DNA of 9,737 bases from assembly GCA_037380725.1 (NCBI GenBank), contig JARRRL010000125.1, positions 1 to 9,737 of the forward strand, in the 5' to 3' direction. The position numbers and the translations under genes were made by a program. Within the stretch, counting starts at the first letter, position 1. Each line of letters opens with the position of its first letter. Below the pieces are notes generated by a model, which was not told the DNA's origin, searched no databases, and was given only the letters and a program-made list of their open reading frames with translations. This DNA is from JARRRL01 sp037380725 (GTDB taxonomy: Bacteria > Pseudomonadota > Gammaproteobacteria > Pseudomonadales > JANQJO01). This document shows, in pieces, positions 1 to 7,261 of this stretch.

Positions 1-176
1 GCCTCAACGGTGACCCCGTACATTGGCAACAAGCCCTACTGCGGCTGGCGGTCGCACCGCTTTCCATCGCACCCTGTTTATTGGGTTATTTTAGTGTGTG
101 GTTCGATCGGGATCGGTGCAGCTGGCACGACAGACTCTCCGGCACACGCGTGGTGCTCGATAAATCCAAACGTTAA
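1..176 (+). CDS. RDD-family membrane protein, C-terminal end (partial)
   Basis: This reading frame is open from the left edge (first whole codon at 3) to a TAA at 174-176, giving about 57 residues. It ends with FDRDRCSWHDRLSGTRVV followed by a short basic tail. The DR-R-WHDRLSGTRVV pattern is the hallmark C-terminus of RDD-family integral membrane proteins. A hydrophobic segment just before it (LAVAPLSIAPCLLGYFSVW) fits the last membrane helix. The function of most RDD proteins is unknown; some have been proposed as transporters. The N-terminal part lies outside the window. The next gene is convergent and ends 13 nt away, leaving no room for a separate terminator. From memory, RDD genes occur beside lptG in several Gammaproteobacteria such as Pseudomonas, which supports the call. 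There is no start codon to judge. Confidence 0.75.
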   Translation, partial: LNGDPVHWQQALLRLAVAPLSIAPCLLGYFSVWFDRDRCSWHDRLSGTRVVLDKSKR

Positions 177-189
177 CGCCGATCACAGG

Positions 190-1101
190 CTAATGAACAC
201 CAAAAAGATCTGTCGTAACACTCATCGAATCCGACCATCCCTCACGAGAAATTTCGTCATACCAGGCACGCATCCAGCCTGGATTCAACAGGCGGTAACG
301 GCTTTGTTCCGCTTGAAGTTCCAGCGCAGCTTCCTCCGTATTCCCCATCACTGTCGACGTATCGGTATCGGGTTCAAACCATGAATCATAAAATGCCTGG
401 CGCAATCGGTCGTCGTCGATGGAAAAATCGCCCTCCAGCTCTCGAAGTTGCAGCCACCTTAAAGTGGCGTCCACCGCTTCGGGGCCATACGGCTGAATCA
501 CCACTCGTCCTCCGCCATAGGCATCGTACAAATGCTGTTGAAACTTCCAATAACTCACCATAGACCAAACGCGTTCAGAACTGGGCGGTTCCAGTTCCGC
601 CAAGACTTCATCTCGATGTTGATTCAGCGCCTCCACATCCTGCTCCGATAAATCGGTTTGCGCCAACTGGGTCTCAATCAACACTAAATTCGCCGACAAT
701 TCCATCGCACGATCTGTCAATCGTCGTTGATGCAACTCTTGCAAATGCGTTAATGCCGCATTCAATTCGAAATCAAGCGGTTCAAATAACTGCCCATACA
801 CGTCACGATAATGAATCAAAACCGGAGGCACAATCCGCTGGCGCAAATCCGCCACCGCATTGCCTGTATGCGTATCACCACGCAACTCAATCTCATAAAT
901 AGTTTTATCGAATACACGCCCCACCACCCGGTTTTCCCCCATGACAGCCTGACTCAATGTGGGCGCCGCCATGGCAAATACCGCAACGAGGAAGACACAG
1001 AGCGCGTCACCTCTCAGAAAACCATAACTTCTCAGAAAACCGTAACTTCTCAGAAAACGTTGTGTCACCAAATGATTATAGGACGTACACACCTTGGCCA
1101 T
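190..1101 (-). CDS. Uncharacterised exported protein next to lptFG
   Basis: The product is about 303 residues and I do not recognise a named family. I chose the ATG at 1101 because an AAAGG lies 10 nt upstream; an ATG at 1137 would add 12 residues, and a GTG at 1068 is also possible. A hydrophobic core (residues about 34-47) followed by PTLSQA suggests a Sec signal peptide cut near residue 52, so the mature protein would be periplasmic or outer-membrane. The stretch before the core is unusually long and contains an in-frame repeat (RSYGFL twice). The mature part is charged and mostly helical, with a long stretch around residues 110-175. A conserved-looking block near residues 185-212 (W-K-F-Q, LYDAYGGGRVV, Q-YGPEAVDA) recalls small secreted proteobacterial hypotheticals with a YGGRV-x-Q motif. 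It is separated from lptG by 220 nt, so it is probably transcribed on its own. Confidence 0.6.
   Translation of the reverse strand: MAKVCTSYNHLVTQRFLRSYGFLRSYGFLRGDALCVFLVAVFAMAAPTLSQAVMGENRVVGRVFDKTIYEIELRGDTHTGNAVADLRQRIVPPVLIHYRDVYGQLFEPLDFELNAALTHLQELHQRRLTDRAMELSANLVLIETQLAQTDLSEQDVEALNQHRDEVLAELEPPSSERVWSMVSYWKFQQHLYDAYGGGRVVIQPYGPEAVDATLRWLQLRELEGDFSIDDDRLRQAFYDSWFEPDTDTSTVMGNTEEAALELQAEQSRYRLLNPGWMRAWYDEISREGWSDSMSVTTDLFGVH
1013..1059. repeat. 18-bp tandem repeat, about 2.6 copies, inside the signal-peptide region
   Basis: Units lie at 1013-1030 (ctcagaaaaccataactt), 1031-1048 (one base different) and a partial 1049-1059. The 18-bp period keeps frame and encodes RSYGFL repeated on the minus strand, just before the hydrophobic core of the exported protein's signal peptide. 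The pattern is typical of replication slippage; the near-identity of the units suggests a recent event. Confidence 0.9.
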
Positions 1102-1321
1102 ACAACAGAAACCTTTATCTAGACAACTCGATAACAAAACAACAAATAGACTGCAACGTCTGTATCACCGCATGCATCACGGCGCACCGCTGTATCATAG
1201 TGCAATTTTCCCACACATCACGCTACTGCATTTTTGTTGGTACGGTGTTCATTCAAGCCATTTCATTACAAAATCATGACATTTATTTACAAATTAAGTA
1301 CCGTGTCTCACTGGCCTTCCT
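1102..1321 (-). promoter_or_regulatory. Intergenic region, probable promoter of the exported-protein gene
   Basis: These 220 nt separate the lptG stop from the exported-protein start, both on the minus strand. On that strand a TATGAT (plus-strand 1194-1199) is a fair match to a -10 box, but I find no convincing -35 at 16-18 nt spacing. A second weak pair is TTGCAG with TATCGA at 17 nt spacing, nearer the gene. The region is AT-rich. I see no clear hairpin plus T-tract terminator for the lpt operon. Confidence 0.3.
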
Positions 1322-2383
1322 TCAGCGCACTCGACGCAGCAACAACAAACCAACGCCAAAAAACACCGTAATCGGCGTGATCGCCGCTACCCAGGGCGCC
1401 ACAGAAAAAACCGCCGAGGCATGGACCATAAAATCTTGCATATAATTGAATACTAAGCCCACCACCAGGCCCACCATGATCCGCAAGCCCACGGTGACCG
1501 AACGCAATGGACCAAAAATAAAGGACACGGCTATCAACACCATAATGGCCGTCGCCACCGGTTGTAGGACTTTCTTCCAAAAAGCCAATATATAATCCCG
1601 ATTGTCCAAGCCCTGATTTTTTAAGAATCGAGTATAGCTGTATAAACGAGTCATAGAGAGAAACTCAGGACGCGAAACCACCATTTCAACCATTTCCAGT
1701 GTCAGCTGCGAAGCCCACGGTAACACCGCACTCGAACTGGCTTTTATCTCCGACAGGGATAACACAGTGGTCTGATCTTGTTCCAAAATCCACTGATTTG
1801 ATTCGCGTTTCGCTGTCTGAGCGTGACTCATGGCGATCAGCTCCCCTTCATCGGAAAAACGAAACCGTTTCACACCATGCAAGGTTCCATCAGCACCGAT
1901 GGCAGTAATGTGAATGACTTCATTCCCTTCTCGGTGCCAATTCCCCTGTTTGACGCGCAACATCTGCCCCCCACCCTGCTGGATGGCTCGATACGTTTGC
2001 CCATACTGCTCAGTGGATGGAATCACAAATTGCCCCAACAGCACAGCCACCAACGCGAAACACATCACGGGAATCAGTGCCGCCATCACAATCCGCGCCA
2101 GCGATATACCGGCGGCGCGCATAACCGTTAATTCACTATTACTCGCCAAGCCACCTAAACCCAACAGGGTTCCCATCAACGACGAAACACCCATAAATTC
2201 ATAACAGCGTCGCGGAAAAGTCGCCAAAGCGTACACCGCCGCATCGGATAATCGATACGTTTCCGAAATGTCCTCCAACTCCGCAATAAACGCAAACAGC
2301 ATATCCATGCCGCCCAGAACCAGCAGAGACAGCAAGATGTTTACCCAAATTGCATGGGCAATATAACGATCAACTAGGCGCAT
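1322..2383 (-). CDS. lptG: LPS export ABC transporter permease LptG
   Basis: LptG is one of the two permease subunits of the LptB2FG complex, which extracts lipopolysaccharide from the inner membrane and feeds it to LptC and LptA for transport to the outer membrane. The product is 353 residues, against 360 for E. coli. It follows the family layout: an N-terminal block of three membrane helices (about 13-35, 60-82, 95-122), a periplasmic beta-rich domain (about 130-265), and three C-terminal helices (about 271-292, 299-318, 328-349). Strong E. coli matches include LDRYI-like VDRYIA at the start, LLGLGGLASNSELTVMRAAGIS around 73-94, and AVSFIFGPLRSV around 285-296. The start is set by a GGAGG (plus-strand 2389-2393) 5 nt upstream, lying inside the end of lptF. 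The 10-nt overlap with lptF implies one transcript with coupled translation. Confidence 0.96.
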   Translation of the reverse strand: MRLVDRYIAHAIWVNILLSLLVLGGMDMLFAFIAELEDISETYRLSDAAVYALATFPRRCYEFMGVSSLMGTLLGLGGLASNSELTVMRAAGISLARIVMAALIPVMCFALVAVLLGQFVIPSTEQYGQTYRAIQQGGGQMLRVKQGNWHREGNEVIHITAIGADGTLHGVKRFRFSDEGELIAMSHAQTAKRESNQWILEQDQTTVLSLSEIKASSSAVLPWASQLTLEMVEMVVSRPEFLSMTRLYSYTRFLKNQGLDNRDYILAFWKKVLQPVATAIMVLIAVSFIFGPLRSVTVGLRIMVGLVVGLVFNYMQDFMVHASAVFSVAPWVAAITPITVFFGVGLLLLRRVR

Positions 2384-3477
2384 ACCGTCCTCCGAACCAT
2401 TCGCTTATGCCGCCAGTTCCGCTGCCACATCGGCCACGCATTCAAACTCACCGCTACGCCGATAAACGCCGCGTGCACCCACCACAAACCCAACCACATT
2501 GGCCAACGTCCTTCTTCAATGGCCGATCGCCCACTGGTCAACAAGGTCAAGTACAACAAATACAGCAAAATGGCAGGTAGCATCTTCATGAAACGCCCTT
2601 GTCGCGGATTGACCCGGCTGAGCGGAATCGCAATGGCCACCACGATCGGTACTAACAATGGTAACGACCAACGCCATTGGAGTTCAGCCCAAGCGCTGCG
2701 TGAATCAATTTGAAATAAAGCGTTGGTCGATCTTACACGAATATCGAGAATGGCTCGCGCCTCGTCCGGCCCAGATATTTTTAACTCATACCCTTCGAAT
2801 GCCACCACCTTCAGGTCCGCGCGACCGGGCTGACCTCGGTATTGATACCCGTCCTCCAACATCAAATACTGCACACCCGTATTGGGATCAATTCGACGCC
2901 ACCCTTGCTTGGCGGTCACCACAGTAAAACCCGCTGCGCCTTCCTGTATGGTAATAATATGCTCCATACGCAAACCATCCTGAGAAAGGCGCTCCGCATA
3001 TGTCACTTGACTGCGATCTCGTGTTGTGTGAAAACGACCGGGGGTCAGCGTTTCAAAACTGGAACGAGCGCGTTGATCAACGATCAGTTGCTTCGCGTGC
3101 TGCGCGCCCCAAGGCGAGAGCCATAAACTCAGCAATCCCACCACAGCGGTCATCGATAACATGGGAACCAGCGTGTGTATAAACAGTTGCCGCGGCCCAA
3201 ACCCACACGCCAACAACACCGTCATCTCATTCTCCAAATACAAGCGCCCATACGCCATGAGTATGGCCAAAAAGAGACCCAGAGGTAAGATCATCTCCAA
3301 AAAGCCTGGAACGCGGTACATCATGATCGCCAGCAACACTTCTTTTGCTAATTGTCCCGACGCGACCTCCGACAGGTACTTAATAAAACGCCCACTGACC
3401 AAAATAAAAACCAACACCGTTGTCACCGCCAAGGTAGCGGCTAACAGTTGCCGAGAAAGATAACGATAAATAATCAT
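2374..3477 (-). CDS. lptF: LPS export ABC transporter permease LptF
   Basis: LptF is the partner permease of LptG in the inner-membrane LptB2FG exporter. The product is 367 residues; E. coli LptF is 366. The start ATG at 3477 gives the family N-terminus MIIYRYLSRQLL (E. coli begins MIIIRYLVRETL) and has TGGAA 8 nt upstream; an upstream in-frame ATG at 3510 adds 11 residues without family similarity. Membrane helices fall at about 11-30, 55-77, 99-120, then a periplasmic domain (about 125-262), then helices at about 268-287, 298-314 and 328-347. The ENEMTVLLACG stretch near residue 82-92 and VNPRQGR at 289-295 are diagnostic matches. It is the first gene of a two-gene operon with lptG and is divergent from pepA across 216 nt. 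lptB is not in the window, which is usual since it sits with lptA and lptC. Confidence 0.96.
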   Translation of the reverse strand: MIIYRYLSRQLLAATLAVTTVLVFILVSGRFIKYLSEVASGQLAKEVLLAIMMYRVPGFLEMILPLGLFLAILMAYGRLYLENEMTVLLACGFGPRQLFIHTLVPMLSMTAVVGLLSLWLSPWGAQHAKQLIVDQRARSSFETLTPGRFHTTRDRSQVTYAERLSQDGLRMEHIITIQEGAAGFTVVTAKQGWRRIDPNTGVQYLMLEDGYQYRGQPGRADLKVVAFEGYELKISGPDEARAILDIRVRSTNALFQIDSRSAWAELQWRWSLPLLVPIVVAIAIPLSRVNPRQGRFMKMLPAILLYLLYLTLLTSGRSAIEEGRWPMWLGLWWVHAAFIGVAVSLNAWPMWQRNWRHKRMVRRTVCA

Positions 3478-3693
3478 TCGTACAGTTCCACACCAAGAAA
3501 TGTGTTTCAATACTTTTGCCCCACCGTTACGGCAAAACCGCTCACGGTGTTTCGTCGAATTCCCTTACCCGAATCCAGTCACCCACGTTGCATTTTTACC
3601 GCAAACCGATACACTGTTAACCATTCGCTTTTGCTCATTATGCATTACCTCCCGTTATCCACATCAACCACAAAAATCAAGGTCCCATTGCGC
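3478..3693. promoter_or_regulatory. Divergent lptFG / pepA intergenic region
   Basis: The 216 nt between the two divergent starts must hold both promoters. For lptF (minus strand) the best candidate I see is TTGCCG, 17 nt, TATTGA, which is a weak sigma-70 match. It overlaps a 7-bp inverted repeat (TTTTGCC at 3514-3520, GGCAAAA at 3531-3537) that could be an operator. For pepA no convincing box pair stands out. The plus-strand frame stays open across this region but has no family similarity until 3694. Confidence 0.35.
3514..3537. repeat. Short inverted repeat upstream of lptF
   Basis: TTTTGCC (3514-3520) and GGCAAAA (3531-3537) are perfect 7-bp inverted arms around a 10-nt spacer, about 37 nt upstream of the lptF start. 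The half-site centres are 17 bp apart, a spacing compatible with a dimeric regulator. There is no T-tract, so a terminator is unlikely. The arms could equally be chance. Confidence 0.4.
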
Positions 3694-5235
3694 ATGTCTG
3701 ATTCCATCACGTTTTCAGTAAAAAACGCCGCCAAAAACACCACATTCAGTCACACCACTTCCGACTGTATTGTCGTGTTTTACTTTGAGAAAGCCAAACT
3801 TTCCCCCGAAGCGCGTCACCTGGACGCCGCCAGTCAAGGCGAACTGAAAAAAATATTGCAGCTCGAAAGCGCCACCGGCAAAGCCGAAGAATGTTTTTTG
3901 CTGCGCGCGCCCTCTGGCATCAAAGCACACCGTATTCTCCTGGTTGGCGCGGGCGACCCAGATCAACTCGACGCACGCGCACTGAAAAAATTGATCTTCG
4001 CACTCGGTGCACAACTGAAAGCGATTTCCGGTACGCACGTCCATCTGTGCCTCGATGCCTTGGTTAATAAACAGATCCCAGCCACCTGGTTAGCGCAGCA
4101 CAGCGCACAATGGCTGGCCACACAGAACTATGAATTCAAAACCTACAAATCCGACGCTCACGACAATCGTAAAAAAACCACGGCGCGCAAACACCCCACT
4201 CGTTACACCTTTCTCACGGCGAAAAACAGCGCTGAGCTGCCGCACGCCGTTCGCATCGGTGCCAGCATCGCAGCGGGTATGCGCTTAACCCGAGACTTGG
4301 GCAATACACCCGGTAACGATTGTCACCCCTCCTACCTGGCAGCTCAAGCACGCAAACTGGCCAACCGCTTTCCGAAACTCACCTGCAAAATTATTGACGA
4401 AAAAGAAATGCGGACTATCGGGGCAGGCGCCTTTTGCGCCGTTGCTCAGGGCAGTAAACAATCGGGTAAACTCATTCTTCTTCACTACAAGGGAAGTCAA
4501 AAGCGTAGCGATTCGCCGTATACCTTTGTTGGCAAAGGTATCACTTTTGACACCGGTGGTATATCCATTAAACCCTCGCAAAGTATGGAGGAAATGAAGT
4601 ACGACATGTGCGGAGCAGCCGCTGTGCTCGGTTTACTGCAAATTGTCAATGAACTCGCCTTACCCATCAATGTCACCGGTGTTATCGCCGCAGCGGAAAA
4701 TATGCCCTCAGGCGAAGCGACCCGCCCTGGAGACATCGTAACAACGCTGTCAGGTAAGACCGTTGAAATTCTAAACACCGATGCCGAAGGCCGCTTAGTC
4801 TTGTGCGATGCGCTCACCTACGTCGAGCGTTTTCACCCCAAAATCGTCGTAGACATCGCCACATTAACTGGCGCATGCGTTGTGGCATTGGGTCATCATC
4901 ATACAGGGATGTTGAGCAATCACCAACCGCTGGCGGATCAGTTGCTCGCGAGCGGTCTGCAGTGTACGGATTGGGCTTGGCAATTGCCACTGACTGAAGA
5001 ATACACGAAGCAATTGGACAATACGGTTGCCGATCTCAGCAACATCGGTGGACGAACAGGCGGTACCATCACAGCAGGCGCTTTTTTAGCGGAATTCACC
5101 AAAAATTATAAATGGGCGCACTTAGACATCGCGGGCACCGCCTGGCTAGCCAGTGGCGCTAAGCAAGGCGCAACGGGTCGACCTGTCCCCTTGCTCGCCA
5201 ACTACCTCATCGGTGAAGCCAAGCTCACACGATAA
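3694..5235 (+). CDS. pepA: Leucyl aminopeptidase PepA (M17 family)
   Basis: PepA is a cytosolic, hexameric, two-metal aminopeptidase that removes N-terminal leucine and other residues from peptides. In E. coli it also binds DNA in XerCD recombination and carAB control. The product is 513 residues (E. coli 503). I placed the start at 3694 (MSDSITFSVK), with AAGG at 3679-3682; the open frame further upstream lacks family similarity. Residues about 1-170 form the variable N-terminal domain and 180-510 the catalytic domain. The active site is complete. The VGKGITFDTGG block carries Lys281 and Asp286, ISIKP carries Lys293, KYDMCGAA gives the third aspartate, and NTDAEGRL gives Asp363, Glu365 and Arg367, each one less than E. 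coli numbering. GTITAGAFLAEF and the WAHLDIAGTAW tail also match. It lies divergent from lptF and upstream of the usual holC position. I see no damage. Confidence 0.97.
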   Translation: MSDSITFSVKNAAKNTTFSHTTSDCIVVFYFEKAKLSPEARHLDAASQGELKKILQLESATGKAEECFLLRAPSGIKAHRILLVGAGDPDQLDARALKKLIFALGAQLKAISGTHVHLCLDALVNKQIPATWLAQHSAQWLATQNYEFKTYKSDAHDNRKKTTARKHPTRYTFLTAKNSAELPHAVRIGASIAAGMRLTRDLGNTPGNDCHPSYLAAQARKLANRFPKLTCKIIDEKEMRTIGAGAFCAVAQGSKQSGKLILLHYKGSQKRSDSPYTFVGKGITFDTGGISIKPSQSMEEMKYDMCGAAAVLGLLQIVNELALPINVTGVIAAAENMPSGEATRPGDIVTTLSGKTVEILNTDAEGRLVLCDALTYVERFHPKIVVDIATLTGACVVALGHHHTGMLSNHQPLADQLLASGLQCTDWAWQLPLTEEYTKQLDNTVADLSNIGGRTGGTITAGAFLAEFTKNYKWAHLDIAGTAWLASGAKQGATGRPVPLLANYLIGEAKLTR

Positions 5236-5259
5236 ACACTCATCACCAACACGCAGACT

Positions 5260-5511
5260 GTGGCCAACTCTACATTTTTTTACACTCTGGAACAAAACGA
5301 TCACCTCAGTTGGCCCAGGCATCTCAAAACACGATCGGTTTCCATTCACACGCTGAGGCACGCGATCAGCGTGTGGGTCTTCATGGAGTTACGTGACGCC
5401 CTGTGCGTTTTACCAAAATCGCTACCTGTATCCAAATGTAAACAGGCCCTCTGTTTTATTGATTTCGACTGCTGTGCAAACCGATCCAATACGATCCAAC
5501 AGTTGAAATGA
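5260..5511 (+). pseudogene. Possible broken holC (DNA polymerase III chi subunit) remnant
   Basis: The 385 nt between pepA and the next gene occupy the place where holC normally sits in this gene order. Seen here: an 83-codon frame from GTG at 5260 whose start, STFFYTLEQND, resembles the HolC N-terminus (x-x-x-FY-x-L-x-x-x-D). It continues to SVSIHT, similar to the family's RV-hydrophobic-IHT strand but about 8 residues too early. One frame over, at about 5353-5376, HAEARDQRV resembles the next HolC segment. No single frame gives a full protein of about 140 residues. I infer a gene damaged by small indels, either real decay or sequence error. The similarity is short and by eye, so this could be chance and the region simply non-coding. 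Confidence 0.3.
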
Positions 5512-5558
5512 CGATCAACACCAGTAAAATCGTTTATTGAACGATCAATTGTCCATTT

Positions 5559-5584
5559 GCTGTATGAAGCAGCTGTATGAAGCA
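5559..5584. repeat. 13-bp perfect tandem duplication
   Basis: gctgtatgaagca occurs twice head to tail (5559-5571 and 5572-5584) in the gap between pepA and the following gene. A 13-bp unit changes reading frame, so it would break any coding sequence there. It lies within the upstream open frame starting at 5537, which is one reason not to use that start for the next gene. Confidence 0.9.
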
Positions 5585-5608
5585 GGGCGTATTAAGGTAT
5601 TTATAGCT

Positions 5609-5613
5609 AGAGG
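5609..5613 (+). promoter_or_regulatory. Ribosome binding site deciding the 5621 start
   Basis: AGAGG followed by 7 nt and ATG at 5621 is the best Shine-Dalgarno arrangement near this gene. The upstream in-frame ATGs at 5537 and 5564 lack a comparable site, and the second lies in the tandem repeat. Confidence 0.6.
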
Positions 5614-5620
5614 TATCCCT

Positions 5621-6223
5621 ATGACGGGACTTGCGGGTCTCAATCCATCTCAGACCGGAACCAGCGGTGATCCGCCTGTGCTGCTCAATCGCCTACAGCA
5701 TTCAACTACCCCACCCCACCAGAACAACACCTGGGATCAGGATTCGGCTGACATGAAAGAACACACACTTGACCTTAAAAAAGCAGCGGAATTGGCTCGA
5801 AAACTCAAAGCGCTCGGCACACAAGACCCCCACTCAATCATTGCTGGCCGTGGCTCCCTACCCGCCTTACCCACAAACGATTCCAACACAAACAATTCCA
5901 AAAAGCCAAAAGCACCACACGTCGAAAACACGCCGCAACCTAACCCACCACACCTGATCCTCGATGCACAACACGTTAAAACCGAAATCATCGAGCACAT
6001 CACAACCGTGCAGCGTACCGCTCGCTTATCCACCATGACTCGGATCAAAAGCGGTGAATTGGCCGATGTAAACTCGACGCCATGCTCAGAAAAAATTGAA
6101 CGCATGATACAAGACATCGTCGATCTGTATGTGCCACTCTTCGAACAAGAACTTCGCTCTACGCTACGGAACGACATTCTCACACAACTGATGCAGGTCG
6201 ATACAGCCAACAAAAAATGTTAA
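5621..6223 (+). CDS. Hypothetical protein between pepA and valS
   Basis: I cannot name this 200-residue protein. The start at 5621 has a good ribosome binding site. Residues 1-45 are polar and rich in Pro, Gly and Thr. At about 50-65 there is a short basic helix (DLKKAAELARKLKALG). Residues about 70-115 are low-complexity and rich in Pro, Asn and Lys (NDSNTNNSKKPK, QPNPPHL), probably disordered. The C-terminal 45 residues form an acidic amphipathic helix pair (EKIERMIQDIVDLYVPLFEQ, then ELRSTLRNDILTQL). There is no signal peptide or membrane segment. The layout, a disordered N-terminus plus a conserved C-terminal helix of IVD-x-x-x-P-x-x-E-x-EL-x-x-x-LR type, resembles small unnamed proteins I recall upstream of valS in other Gammaproteobacteria. 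It is followed by 204 nt before valS. Confidence 0.6.
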   Translation: MTGLAGLNPSQTGTSGDPPVLLNRLQHSTTPPHQNNTWDQDSADMKEHTLDLKKAAELARKLKALGTQDPHSIIAGRGSLPALPTNDSNTNNSKKPKAPHVENTPQPNPPHLILDAQHVKTEIIEHITTVQRTARLSTMTRIKSGELADVNSTPCSEKIERMIQDIVDLYVPLFEQELRSTLRNDILTQLMQVDTANKKC

Positions 6224-6427
6224 GCGCTGAATGTTCTCATCAACACACGCTGAGTACAGCTCTCCGCCACACAACTATTCTCAGATCATCTCTCGCATCA
6301 TCGCCACATCAAACAATCTGTCCCGACACGTCGCCATTCGGTATACTGCCTTTCATCCCTACATACACTACATGCATAACTGTTGTATTTTGCTTATTAA
6401 ACCTATACCAACCGAATGGAATGCCTG
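6224..6427 (+). promoter_or_regulatory. valS leader region
   Basis: These 204 nt precede valS. TATACT at 6342-6347 is a five-of-six match to a -10 box, but the hexamer at the right distance upstream (TGTCCC) is poor. I see no T-box leader, which would not be expected in a gammaproteobacterium, and no clear terminator or attenuator hairpin. Confidence 0.25.
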
Positions 6428-7261
6428 ATGGACAAAACATACCGCCCCGAAGACATCGAACAGCACTGGTATCAAACCTGGGAATCACGTGGTTATTTCA
6501 GCCCACGTGCTGGCGGCCAACCGTACTGCATTATGATCCCACCACCCAATGTCACGGGTCGATTACACATGGGGCATGCCTTTCAAGACACCATCATGGA
6601 TACCCTGATTCGATACCACCGCATGCTGGGCGATCAAACCCTGTGGCAAGCTGGCACCGACCACGCGGGTATCGCCACGCAAATGGTGGTGGAACGCCAA
6701 TTGGCCACACAAGGCAAAACCCGCTTTTCTTTGGGTCGGCAAGCGTTTATCGATCGCGTTTGGGAATGGAAAGCCAAATCCGGCGGAACCATAACCCAAC
6801 AGTTGCGTCGACTTGGCACATCGATCGACTGGACCCGCGAACGCTTTACGCTGGACGACGGCTTAAGCCACGCCGTACAAACCGTGTTTATTGACCTCTA
6901 TAACGAAGGGCTGATTTACCGTAAAAAACGTCTCGTCAATTGGGACCCCCAACTGCACACCGCTATTTCCGACTTAGAAGTACTCAACGAAGAAGAAAAA
7001 GGGCATCTGTGGTATTTTCGCTATCCCCTCAGCGATGGCTCAGGACACCTGGTCGTCGCCACAACACGCCCCGAAACCATGCTCGGCGACGCGGCAGTTG
7101 CGGTGCATCCGGATGATGAGCGCTATCAACACCTCGTCGGCAAAACCGTGCTGCTGCCCCTCTGTGATCGCGCTATTCCCATCATAGCGGATGACAATGT
7201 GGACCCCAGTTTTGGAACAGGCTGTGTGAAAATCACCCCCGCTCCAAAATGCTCACATTAA
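6428..7261 (+). CDS. valS: Valine--tRNA ligase, N-terminal fragment (valS broken by frameshifting deletion)
   Basis: ValRS charges tRNA-Val with valine and hydrolyses mischarged threonine. The start at 6428 gives MDKTYRPEDIEQHW, matching E. coli MEKTYNPQDIEQ; an ATG at 6416 would add four residues. The fragment holds the first half of the Rossmann catalytic domain with the HIGH signature as HMGH at residues 47-50 (6566-6577) in PPPNVTGRLHMGHAFQ. It then covers GTDHAGIATQMVVE, and the first part of the CP1 editing domain (TTRPETMLGDAAVAVHP, FGTGCVKITPA). After KITPA the frame runs into PKCSH and stops at 7259-7261. Family members continue with HDFNDYE and about 15 more residues before the sequence found here in the next frame. 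About 62 nt therefore appear to be missing. The loss would remove the editing-site aspartate and split the enzyme; it may be a real mutation or an assembly error. Confidence 0.9.
   Translation: MDKTYRPEDIEQHWYQTWESRGYFSPRAGGQPYCIMIPPPNVTGRLHMGHAFQDTIMDTLIRYHRMLGDQTLWQAGTDHAGIATQMVVERQLATQGKTRFSLGRQAFIDRVWEWKAKSGGTITQQLRRLGTSIDWTRERFTLDDGLSHAVQTVFIDLYNEGLIYRKKRLVNWDPQLHTAISDLEVLNEEEKGHLWYFRYPLSDGSGHLVVATTRPETMLGDAAVAVHPDDERYQHLVGKTVLLPLCDRAIPIIADDNVDPSFGTGCVKITPAPKCSH

Noticed and set aside
10..384. Plus-strand open frame at the left edge
   Set aside because: It is a shadow: frame 3 over the same bases gives the RDD C-terminus, and the rest is antisense to the exported-protein gene.
1222..1304. 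Hairpin from ggtac/gtacc words downstream of lptG
   Set aside because: The arms are only 5 bp and far apart, with no T-tract.
957..1445. Plus-strand frame of 162 codons spanning the intergenic region
   Set aside because: It is antisense to two supported genes, repeats the tandem repeat in another frame, and its composition is not protein-like.
3448..3693. 82-residue N-terminal extension of PepA
   Set aside because: The open frame overlaps the lptF start and divergent promoter region, and has no PepA similarity or ribosome binding site; the family N-terminus begins at 3694.
5236..5300. Terminator after pepA
   Set aside because: The only T-run (5274-5281) is not preceded by a stable hairpin that I can find.
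6217..6894. Plus-strand 225-codon frame overlapping valS
   Set aside because: It overlaps the HIGH-motif region of valS in another frame and has no recognisable features.
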